Shown: piece after piece, positions 46,588 to 54,249 of the stretch
How the letters are laid out: each line of letters starts with the position of its first letter
Position numbering within the stretch: the first letter of the stretch is position 1
Made by a program: the position numbers and the translations under genes
Assembly (NCBI GenBank): GCA_049487715.1
Contig: CP150562.1
Coordinates: 1 to 64,000, forward strand
DNA: 64,000 nt
Source: Pycnococcus provasolii
Taxonomy: Eukaryota > Chlorophyta > Pseudoscourfieldiophyceae > Pseudoscourfieldiales
Direction of reading: 5' to 3'
The notes under the pieces: model-generated
What the model was told of the DNA's origin: nothing
The model's input: the letters and a program-made list of their open reading frames with translations, nothing else
The model's database searches: none

Positions 46588-46592
46588 TGTAA
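46588..46592 (+). terminator. TGTAA poly(A)-type signal after APC1
   Basis: TTTTGTAACAAAAG lies 9 nt after the stop, in the 67-bp gap to the converging RWP-RK gene. Confidence 0.45.
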
Positions 46593-46646
46593 CAAAAGTT
46601 CAACAAAAAAAGAATGAAATAAATTTGAGCAACAAAAAGAATAAGT

Positions 46647-48254
46647 TCAAGATTCGTTCGCGACCGTGTCCGTATCGATGCCGTCGTCGTTGGTGTCATC
46701 GTACACGCCCAGTTGCCTTGCGCGCCTCCTCTTGTGCGGCGGGAGCAGCGGCGACGACGTTTCCACTCCAAGCGGGGAGACTGGTGGCACGACTGGCGAG
46801 CCGCTAATTGCAAGCAGTTGCAGCGCCGCGCGTCGTCTCAGCGGACTCTCCGTCACGGTCGCGGCAGGTGTGGTGCCATCGACAGCTTCTTTGCTTTTGA
46901 ACATGTTTAGGGCTGCAGAAGCTTTCTGCGGGTTCGGCGTTTCAGTCACCGTATCTGCTCCTGCTGTCATGTCGCCATAGAATGCCCTTGCTGCCATTGG
47001 CGGCGTTGTCGTCGTCGTCGTCGTCGGGGCTACGAAAGCAGCAGCAGCCGCCATGTCGTTTGGCACATGTACCAGCTGTCCGTGCTGCTCGCTCGATTCC
47101 ATGTTGGCAAGAAAAGCATTGTTATGAACTGTTGCACCTTTAGGTTTGCCAGATGAGGTGCCACCAACATTGCCGTCGCCGCCGCTGGCTTCGTCGTTCT
47201 GAGTTCGATGTGCGCGTGCTTGCAGTGCATCCTCCTCATCATTATCCGTGAGCGCCGTGGTGCACACGAAGAAAGCTTTCATGATAGAACTCGCGCTTCG
47301 ACGAGCTCGAGATGTCAATGTTCGCGCTCGCGTCTTCGTCCAATTTAATGCAAGCGTGGTGCTGAGAGGATCTCGCTGCTGTTGATGTTGATGCTGTTGT
47401 TGGTTATGGTGGGGATTATGGTGGTGGTGCTGCTGCTGCTGCGGCTGCTGCTGCTGAGCTCGCTGTTGTTTCTTTATGGTACGCGACGGCCAGCGCGGTA
47501 TTCCGTTCTCGCGGCACACTCGCTTGAGCGACGTCACACTCATGCGCAGACGTTGCGCCGCCTCCTCGAGATTGTGTACGAATAGGCTTGTTAGCGTTTC
47601 CATCCAAGCTGCACGGAACAGCGGCTCCATCACGCGACGGCTGTCGTTCTTATCAAGTCGTAGAGGTAGTTCGTGCTGCTGCTGCAGTCGTACCCTGATC
47701 GCCTCGGGTGGCGTGATTTTTGGTGCTCTGAGCGTGAGGCGGAATCGTATGTGCGACGTGGCTTTCTCACGCACGAACGCGCCGTCGCTCTCCCAGACTC
47801 CCAGAAGGTTGTTTCCCGTCCTTTCATACAGCACGAGTCCCGTCATGCCTGGCTTGGCACATTCTTGCACTGATGAGTTCGCGTCTCGGATTCCGAGGTC
47901 AGCGATCGCCCTGAGTTCGAAGGACACGCTTGATTGAAAAAGCTGCGCCGTTCGTTGGTCCGTCTCAACGACGAACACGCTCGCGTACGGCGAGACGGAG
48001 GCGTCGTCAGGCGCGAGTCCCCCCACGAGCGCGAGTGGAGTCTCCGCTGACGCTCCAGCGAGGCCGGTCGTCCTTAGCGCCGCCATCGTCGTCGTCGTCG
48101 TCGTCATCGTCGTCGGAGGCCCTCCGAGTGACGGAGGCGGTGGCGGTTCCGCTTCTGCTGGAAGGGTGGGGAGAAGGACGTCGTCATGTTCATCACGACG
48201 TGCCTCCTCCTCGTCACCTCCAAGGTTGATCCTTGTTCCAGTCGCCGCCATCAT
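46647..48254 (-). CDS. RWP-RK domain transcription factor, 535 aa
   Basis: Start at the MMAATG pair (48254). The upstream extension is a translated CA/GT microsatellite and is not credible. The RWP-RK domain lies at about residues 215-255: EEAAQRLRMSVTSLKRVCRENGIPRWPSRTIKK, with the helix-turn and the RWP..R.IKK core. An N-terminal region (ASVFVVETDQRTAQLFQSSVSFEL, SHIRFRLTLRAPK) precedes it and looks folded but unassigned. After the domain come long Gln/His runs, then Ser/Thr/Pro-rich activation-type sequence. Green-lineage RWP-RK proteins regulate nitrogen responses (NLP) or gamete and mating differentiation (RKD/MID). The absence of a PB1 domain favours an RKD-like type. Confidence 0.9.
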   Translation of the reverse strand: MMAATGTRINLGGDEEEARRDEHDDVLLPTLPAEAEPPPPPSLGGPPTTMTTTTTTMAALRTTGLAGASAETPLALVGGLAPDDASVSPYASVFVVETDQRTAQLFQSSVSFELRAIADLGIRDANSSVQECAKPGMTGLVLYERTGNNLLGVWESDGAFVREKATSHIRFRLTLRAPKITPPEAIRVRLQQQHELPLRLDKNDSRRVMEPLFRAAWMETLTSLFVHNLEEAAQRLRMSVTSLKRVCRENGIPRWPSRTIKKQQRAQQQQPQQQQHHHHNPHHNQQQHQHQQQRDPLSTTLALNWTKTRARTLTSRARRSASSIMKAFFVCTTALTDNDEEDALQARAHRTQNDEASGGDGNVGGTSSGKPKGATVHNNAFLANMESSEQHGQLVHVPNDMAAAAAFVAPTTTTTTTPPMAARAFYGDMTAGADTVTETPNPQKASAALNMFKSKEAVDGTTPAATVTESPLRRRAALQLLAISGSPVVPPVSPLGVETSSPLLPPHKRRRARQLGVYDDTNDDGIDTDTVANES

Positions 48255-48412
48255 CAAGCACAAGCACACGGCCCCAACGAACAATACCAACAAGCCCGCC
48301 CAAAAGAGCCAACAAGCAAGACGCAACAGCCAACCAGGTGACAAGGTGACAAGGTGACTGAGAGGACAATCTGACAAGAGAAAATCCAGAAAATCCAGAA
48401 AATCCAGAGCAC

Positions 48413-48432
48413 ACACACACACACACACACAC
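48413..48432. repeat. (AC)n microsatellite and AATCCAG-type repeat
   Basis: About ten AC units, preceded by four copies of AAAATCCAG-like sequence (about 48380-48405), upstream of the RWP-RK start. Confidence 0.85.
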
Positions 48433-48589
48433 CGCTTAAGACGAGGTCCCTTAACAACAACAAGAAGCAGAAGAAGGAGGAGGAACGAGCTTAAGACCTT
48501 AAGAGATGGAGAAGGAGAAGGTGAAACGGATGAATGAACGAGGGAGGATCACAAGCCAAGCCAAGAAGGTGAAGGTGAAGGCGATGTGT

Positions 48590-48630
48590 GATGGGATGGG
48601 ACGTGATGGGACGTGATGGGACGTGATGAG
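48590..48630. repeat. Tandem 11-bp repeat GTGATGGGACG
   Basis: Three to four units of GTGATGGGACG in the upstream region of the RWP-RK gene. The surrounding 48433-49100 shows only simple-sequence and pyrimidine/purine-skewed DNA. Confidence 0.75.
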
Positions 48631-49096
48631 GAGGGAGGGAAAAACAAAAGGGAGTATGGGAATATCTGACTCCTCAATAGTGTAGTGTGCGTGCGTGCGC
48701 TTTTTTGCCTTTGCCTTTGCTTTTTCCAATCAAGGGCAAGTCCACGTGTGACGTCTGCATAAATTTCCTTCCCCCTCCCCCTTCCGGATTCATTAATAAC
48801 CCGTCCTTTCTCATCCACGCAAACAAGCAAGGGGCGCGTGTCACACTTTCGTGTCCGCACTCCGCCTCCTTAGTCCTCGGGGGGCCCGGGATACGCTCTG
48901 GAACGCAACTGATTAACGAGTTCCGAGAGATGGCGTCCAAAATTTGTCGACTTAGGCTTTCCCTTCGGCCGGACAGAACCACGCGGCCCCCAGCGCTTTC
49001 ACGAAGCTTCTACCTTAGATGTCGAAGAAGTTTTGCATATTTGTTGTCGCTTAATCGCTTTGTTCAATCGTTGTTGTATGAACTTGTCTATAAATA

Positions 49097-49205
49097 ATAA
49101 TACTTGTCTCCGCGGCTGAAAAATTCTGTGAGATCGTTGCGAGCTGCATCCTGCACAACTTTTTGCTGGATCACCATGATGGTCCTGCGATCAACACGTC
49201 GAAGC
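49097..49205 (+). pseudogene. PIF/Harbinger transposase C-terminal relic
   Basis: The + strand reading AAEKFCEIVASCILHNFLLDHHDGP, ended by TGA at about 49215, matches the end of DDE transposases of the PIF/Harbinger type, where an I..AC.(V/L)LHN motif is diagnostic. Nothing recognisable of the catalytic DDE part precedes it, so this is a truncated fossil. It lies in the long gap between the RWP-RK gene and the GT61 gene. Confidence 0.6.
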
Positions 49206-49306
49206 CAGTGTTCTGAACTTGTAACGCAAACACATCTTCAAGTACAACAGCCTTACGAGTTACGACATGCCACACTCATCATCGAGACCAAAAAAGTCGA
49301 TCGAAC

Positions 49307-49400
49307 ATGGTGAGCATTGAGTCAGGCATCTACGACACCGGCTGCGACATCACCGTCGTTACGCGAACGGTCATATCTCGGCTCCAGGAGAAGACGGCTC
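49307..49400 (+). pseudogene. Possible retroelement aspartic protease relic
   Basis: A short frame reads SIESGIYDTGCDITVVTRTVISRLQEK. The DTGCDITVV segment followed by a helix is what remains of a retropepsin active-site loop (DTGA.xTVx). It is close to the transposase relic at 49097-49205. The frame then becomes low-complexity sequence. No reverse transcriptase is visible nearby. Confidence 0.35.
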
Positions 49401-49808
49401 GCTGGATCGAGCACAATTGGACACGGTTTGACCTGAACGGAGTGGGCGGATGGGACAACGATGGCGGCCGAGGAGGCCGAGCCACAGAAAGGTTTGATCC
49501 GCAGCGGCATCAACGACGCTGCCAAAACGCAAACTGCCCAGCACGGCAGCACCGCACACTCACGACACAAACATGTGCAATGCACCTGGCGGCGCCCGCC
49601 ATGACCCAGCCTCGCCACTGACGGCCGTCCGGCGCCACGGGCAAGATGCCAAGAAGCCCAAGATTCCGTCCCCCCTTGGGCCCGGGCCCCCGGCCCCCGG
49701 CCCTCCGTCGGCAGCCGCGGTAACGGAAGGAACTGAGAAGTGAGACTTCGGCCAATCGGGTTTCTCAGAAAAACCGGCCACGTTTCCCCTCCTTCCCCTC
49801 CCGTCTCA

Positions 49809-52199
49809 ATGCCTCGCATGAGTTCTCGCGCGTTGCGCGTGACGTGCACGCTCGCGGCCGTCACGCTCACTCACGTGTCCGCGCTGCTCTTCACGGGAAA
49901 CGCAAATGCGGCGTGCGTCGCGGAGTCGTGCCTCTACATTAACAGATTCATGCCGCAGCACCCGAACTTGTACCACACGATGTTCGCAGACCTCGGCGTC
50001 GCTCTCAGAGAAATCTACAGAGAAGCACACGGCGGCGAACGCGACGCACACCCTCTCTTGCACATCAAAGAGCAGGAGGACGCACGGAATCTGCCCCTCA
50101 GCAACTGGGCGGTCGTGTTCAACGATGGGCACGGGCCGGAACAGGAGGATGCCGTGTACGACGGCGCGGGCGCCGTCACGCGCATCTACCACAACGGGAA
50201 GCACGTCGAAGGGAGGCAAAGCGCGTGCGAGCTGAGGTGCTCAACGAAGAGGTTTGACACGATGCCGCTTCCGTGGAACTACGCGCCGAACGGAAGGTGG
50301 AGCTTGCACTACGAGGTGGCGGCTAAAGACCCACTGGCGGTGGAGGAGGCGTGGACACGACTTGCTTGGGTGCGCGTCATCGCAAGAGCCACCGTGGACG
50401 CCGTGCTCGGTAAACGGGAGCTGCCACCCGCAAGCAAGAGACGAGGCGGGTGTGTGCTGCTCTTCGTGCACCGAGAAGGACGCAGGCGTGCGGTGAACGC
50501 GAACAAGCTTCTCGAAACGGTGAGAGAGCACTCCGCGTGCCGTGTGTCTGTCACGAAGCTCGTTAACCTGCCCATGAAGCAGCGCCTTAAGCTGCTGCAA
50601 GCGGCCGACGTCCTCGTCGGCGTGCACGGCTCCGCTTTCGCATACACCATGTTCCTCAGGCCGGAAGCATCCGTCGTGGAGATTGCGCCGTACGGGTGGC
50701 TCGACGCGGGATATCGCAACATTGCCAAGGCGGTTGGCGTGCACTACTTCGTCGTGCAGGCGGAGGATGCGTGGCGCGTCGCCAACCCACACGAGTTCCG
50801 GCACGCGGACCATGCCTTTGCACCGCACGACATTGCCGCCGCCATGCGCGCGGTCAACCTTCTCGTCGTGAATACCGCGCGAAGGTTTGGTGCCGCGTGC
50901 CCCGAGGACATGACGTGGAACGGATCCAAGGGTACACGCTGGCTTGGACGCACGCCCATTGGATGTCGCTTCCTTTGGGGAGACAAGGATGCATTCGTGC
51001 TGCGCTTCGTGCCACCACCGGCATCTGTAGCCATCCCAGTGGAGCTTGCTCGCGCGATTGGCGGCTCGGTGGAAAATGCGTGGGCCACTAACGACAGGCT
51101 TCGCCGAGGAGGAGGAGGAGGAGGAGGAGGACGCGCGAGGCATCGACAACGACACATCGTGCCGTTGAATCGAATCGTGTCCATCGCAGACGACGTTCTG
51201 GGGAGCAGCACGACGACGACGACGACGTTGCTGATTGCAAATGCGCTTGTGGATGCCGACGTCGACGCGAGCGAATGGTCGGCATTTTTGGCATCTCTGT
51301 CACTCGCGCCATCGTCCTGGCACGTTCTCGTTATCGTTCCACCGGACGCCGGGGAAGCGCGGCTGGGTAGCCTGCTCGACAAAGCAGGCAAATCGAGCAT
51401 GCTTTGTGGGCCGGCAAAGTCGCGCATCTCAGCTGTCGAGCTTGAGGGCGACGTTGGGGCGGCGTTCGGGCGCATGTCCGCAGCTGATCAGATGCGTACG
51501 GCACCTCTGGTGGCGCTTGCCGCAGCGCGCCAACTTGCAGCCTTGGCGGCGGAGCTGCCACCCGACAGTCAGCCCTCCACGGTTGTGATTGCTCTCGATC
51601 CCGCGGACGTTCTGGTGCAGGGAAGCGTGCATGCCGCCTTGCCAGACGGCGAAATCTTAAATGCGACGTACTCCTTCGAGGACGCGATGACTCTTGGCGT
51701 CAGCGCGCACCGCATGAGAGGTGTGGGGAAAGGTGTTCAGCGCATCTACGGCAGACACCGCCTGCTCATCGGGTCTGGCATTGCGCCGCCAGCTAGCCAG
51801 CTGTACGTGAGCTCGCCGCATCTTGCGGTGAAGTTTGCCGACGCCTTGATGTTCGAGGTTGCTAGCCGAGGCATTAGCAAGCTAGGAGGTGTCGCCTCGC
51901 ACACGCACGTTGTGCTGAGGTACGGCGCTCCCTCACTACTTTCCTCTGCAGGAAATCTTCAGATTCGACCTCGCTCGCCGCACGACCCGATGGGTGCAAG
52001 CCTGTCGAGCGACGACGACTTGAGCGTGGGCAAGAGCGTGGCTCTCTCGGGTGCTGGTGCACGCGCCCCGGCCCTTGTGCTTGGATGGCGCGCCCTGCGT
52101 GGCACGGGCGATGGAAGTGCGCACTTGAAGCACCTGCGCGAGAAGTACGAGAAATCATCCACCGCAGACGACGAGGAATGTGCGTCAGTGAGATGGTGA
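49809..52199 (+). CDS. GT61-type glycosyltransferase with second transferase-like domain, 796 aa
   Basis: ATG at 49809, directly after a CCCCTCCTTCCCCTCCC tract. A signal segment is followed by a GT61 core at about residues 215-355: CVLLFVHREGRRRAVNANKLLETV, LVNLPMKQRLKLLQAADVLVGVHGSAFAYTMFLRPEASVVEIAPYG, the last being the family hallmark. A Gly/Arg linker at about 435 leads into a separate domain (VSIADDVLGSS, LLIANALVDADVDASEW, TVVIALDPADVLVQGSVHAAL, ATYSFEDAMTLGV). Its D-P-A-D-V-L-V-Q stretch resembles a GT-A metal-binding site. GT61 members include xylosyl, arabinosyl and EGF-domain GlcNAc transferases. The pairing of two transferase-like domains suggests consecutive or bifunctional glycan synthesis in the secretory pathway. 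Confidence 0.8.
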   Translation: MPRMSSRALRVTCTLAAVTLTHVSALLFTGNANAACVAESCLYINRFMPQHPNLYHTMFADLGVALREIYREAHGGERDAHPLLHIKEQEDARNLPLSNWAVVFNDGHGPEQEDAVYDGAGAVTRIYHNGKHVEGRQSACELRCSTKRFDTMPLPWNYAPNGRWSLHYEVAAKDPLAVEEAWTRLAWVRVIARATVDAVLGKRELPPASKRRGGCVLLFVHREGRRRAVNANKLLETVREHSACRVSVTKLVNLPMKQRLKLLQAADVLVGVHGSAFAYTMFLRPEASVVEIAPYGWLDAGYRNIAKAVGVHYFVVQAEDAWRVANPHEFRHADHAFAPHDIAAAMRAVNLLVVNTARRFGAACPEDMTWNGSKGTRWLGRTPIGCRFLWGDKDAFVLRFVPPPASVAIPVELARAIGGSVENAWATNDRLRRGGGGGGGGRARHRQRHIVPLNRIVSIADDVLGSSTTTTTTLLIANALVDADVDASEWSAFLASLSLAPSSWHVLVIVPPDAGEARLGSLLDKAGKSSMLCGPAKSRISAVELEGDVGAAFGRMSAADQMRTAPLVALAAARQLAALAAELPPDSQPSTVVIALDPADVLVQGSVHAALPDGEILNATYSFEDAMTLGVSAHRMRGVGKGVQRIYGRHRLLIGSGIAPPASQLYVSSPHLAVKFADALMFEVASRGISKLGGVASHTHVVLRYGAPSLLSSAGNLQIRPRSPHDPMGASLSSDDDLSVGKSVALSGAGARAPALVLGWRALRGTGDGSAHLKHLREKYEKSSTADDEECASVRW

Positions 52200-52250
52200 A
52201 TGACTTTTTTAATAATACAGTAATAGAGTAACAGGACCATACATGCATAA

Positions 52251-53132
52251 TCACCAAAGACGCGTGTTTGGCGGAAGACGTTTCTCAATTCTTCCAAAGC
52301 CGCGCCACACGCGTGCATATCGCTGCGCGACGCCGCCTAGGCTGTCGTCCGAGTGCGCGGTGGCGTCACTGCGACTCCATCCAGGCTTTCCAATGCCTAG
52401 GCTTCCCAACGAAGCGCCCACGGGTGGTGTGGTGGTTGTCGAACTGCCGCCGTTTTCGTCGAAGAGCAGGAGGTCAACGCCACACCCCCCTCTTCCCATG
52501 TCATAGCCGGAGCAGTGGAGGTAATACAACGCCGCCGCGTCGTTTGTGGGGAGGCTTAAGCTAGCAGCATCTTCGCAACTCACGACGAATGCGACGTGCG
52601 TTGCGCGTTCCTTGCTCCCAAAAAATACAAGGTCGCCACGTTGCACGTCTTTCCTTGCCACGGGTGCGCAGTACTTTTCTTGCATCCAGGCGTCACGGGG
52701 TATCCACCACCCCGCGCCTTTGGCGTACGCCAGCTGCACGAGTCCTGAGCAGTCGAGTCCGAGCTCTGCCGACGCGCATCCTCCCCACAGGTATCCCTTA
52801 CACGCGCGTGCAAGTTGGAGTGCGTAGTCCGTGGCCGACGAGGCGGCGTTGCTGCGTCCTTCTGTGGCGGCCGGCGTGTTCGACGGAGTCGCCGAGTCGG
52901 CGGACGTGAGACGTGAGAGATCCTGTGCGCTTGCGTATCCTTCGTAGCAGTCTTCGTGGAGAGTCACCTTGACGAACTCCGACACCGAAGCAGATGGCGA
53001 AGGCTGCTCCTCCACGTGCATCGCGAGGCGTCTCCCCGCGAACGCCTGCGTCGCGAGTCCCGATTTCGGTCCGATGTGCGTTTCGTACACGGGGAGCACG
53101 CATCCGTCGAGCACCGCCACACACGTGGGCAT
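52251..53132 (-). CDS. NlpC/P60 cysteine peptidase with SH3b-like N-terminal domain, 293 aa
   Basis: The usable ATG is at 53132 (MPTCVAVLDG). Residues of about 1-75 resemble a bacterial SH3b unit (VLPVYETHIGPKSGLATQAFAGRRLAMH). The NlpC/P60 domain has catalytic Cys128 in LGLDCSGLVQLAYAKGAGW, GDLVFFGS, His179 in ATHVAFVV and His206 in YYLHCSG. The layout is that of bacterial gamma-D-glutamyl dipeptidyl endopeptidases (YkfC type), which cleave peptidoglycan stem peptides. There is no signal peptide. In an alga it may process peptides from engulfed or symbiotic bacteria or plastid-type peptidoglycan, and it probably came from bacteria by gene transfer. GC and intron-less structure do not stand out from neighbours. 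Confidence 0.88.
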   Translation of the reverse strand: MPTCVAVLDGCVLPVYETHIGPKSGLATQAFAGRRLAMHVEEQPSPSASVSEFVKVTLHEDCYEGYASAQDLSRLTSADSATPSNTPAATEGRSNAASSATDYALQLARACKGYLWGGCASAELGLDCSGLVQLAYAKGAGWWIPRDAWMQEKYCAPVARKDVQRGDLVFFGSKERATHVAFVVSCEDAASLSLPTNDAAALYYLHCSGYDMGRGGCGVDLLLFDENGGSSTTTTPPVGASLGSLGIGKPGWSRSDATAHSDDSLGGVAQRYARVWRGFGRIEKRLPPNTRLW

Positions 53133-53430
53133 CGCGCCAGCCAGCACAAAGGGAAGGATAGCCTTCTAAGGTTAGGTGCTCGGAATCGCGAGGAAAATGG
53201 AAAAACAGGCTAGGGGTTATTTTTGGGGATCCGTCGTGGAGCATTAAAAAGATGCAAGCGGGATCCGGGATCCCCCCCCAGGGGAACAACCCGCCTGATT
53301 TCTGGAAGGCTAAAAGTCGGAGCGGCTTTTGTGATCCAGCGCCCATCGGTGGAAAAAAGCCTTGCTCACATCCGTTTACGGCCGACGAGTTTGTCTCGCA
53401 GGCTGGTTGCGCTCGGCATCTTGACTTTGT

Positions 53431-53452
53431 GTGTGTGTGTGTGTGTGTGTGC
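53431..53452. repeat. (GT)n microsatellite
   Basis: About eleven GT units in the divergent spacer between the NlpC/P60 and canopy genes. A second short (TG)n run follows at about 53459-53468, ending 25 nt before the canopy ATG. Confidence 0.85.
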
Positions 53453-53492
53453 GTTGCGTGTGTGTGTGAGTAAGAGTGATCTGGCTTGAGCG

Positions 53493-54116
53493 ATGGCGGT
53501 GCGTCGAACGCTCGCCTTGGTGCTGTGGGCCGTCGTACTGCAGCCAAACGCAGTCTTCGCCATCGAGGCGAAGTGCAGCGCGTGCGAAGCCATCGCGTCG
53601 GACCTCGAGGCGACACTCAAGGAAGAGATGACGAAGGTGAAAAAGCCGCTCGACTTTCGAGGTCGGCTCGACAGCAAGGGAAACCGACTAGGGAAGGTGG
53701 TGAACTACCACAAGTCGGAGCAGTTCATCACAGACCTGTTCGACGACTTCTGCGAGAACGTTGATGACTACGTGTACATAGAGGGCGCCTGGCACCGATA
53801 CAAGGGCGGGAAGGACTTCAAGCGACCCGAGTGGCTCAAAACCAAAGTGCCGATCGGATCGACGATGAAGGCGCTGAAGAAGGAGATCCAGGGCTACTGC
53901 GCGCGCATTATTGAGGAGCACGAGGAGGACCTGACAGAGCTCATCCAGAGCGACGACTTCGAGTCGTCGATCGAGGGTGAGGGGAGCATGCGCACGGTGC
54001 TGTGCCGCACGCTCACGGACGACTGCAAGGGCGAGGACCGCCGGCGCAAGAAGCAGAGCAAGGGCGGCGGTGGAAGCAGCACCGGCGTGCCTCCGACGTC
54101 GAAACAAGATTTGTAA
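53493..54116 (+). CDS. Canopy-family saposin-like ER protein, 207 aa
   Basis: A signal peptide (RRTLALVLWAVVLQPNAVFA) is followed by IEAKCSACEAIASDLEATL, RLDSKGNRLGKVVNYHKSEQFITDLFDDFCENVDDYVY, a Cys in IQGYCARIIEEHEEDLTELI and CRTLTDDC. The Cys pattern, RID/DGKR-like motif and EEHEDD region are those of canopy/Seele (CNPY, DUF3456) proteins. The last four residues are KQDL, a variant of the KDEL retrieval signal, so it should stay in the ER lumen. Canopy proteins act as chaperone cofactors for surface receptors and other secreted proteins. The stop TAA is inside TGTAACAC. Confidence 0.88.
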   Translation: MAVRRTLALVLWAVVLQPNAVFAIEAKCSACEAIASDLEATLKEEMTKVKKPLDFRGRLDSKGNRLGKVVNYHKSEQFITDLFDDFCENVDDYVYIEGAWHRYKGGKDFKRPEWLKTKVPIGSTMKALKKEIQGYCARIIEEHEEDLTELIQSDDFESSIEGEGSMRTVLCRTLTDDCKGEDRRRKKQSKGGGGSSTGVPPTSKQDL

Positions 54117-54153
54117 CACAAAACAGCACGCACCCGCACCAATCACGCGGGCT

Positions 54154-54198
54154 GGTTAGGGTATATAGGGGAGAGTGGTTAGGGTTAGGGTTAGGGAC
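54154..54198. repeat. Interstitial telomeric repeat (TTAGGG orientation)
   Basis: GGTTAGGG at 54154, then three TTAGGG units at about 54178-54197. It lies 50-95 nt before the ATG of the next gene and runs opposite to the terminal telomere array. Confidence 0.9.
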
Positions 54199-54249
54199 TC
54201 CCTCCCAGTTCCCCGCGTCTTTTCCCTTCCCTTAACGACTTCACCTCCC

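Noticed and set aside
28150-49800. tRNA or rRNA genes in the longer intergenic gaps
   Set aside because: I looked for cloverleaf-type A and B box spacing and conserved rRNA stretches and saw none. A covariance-model scan would be decisive.
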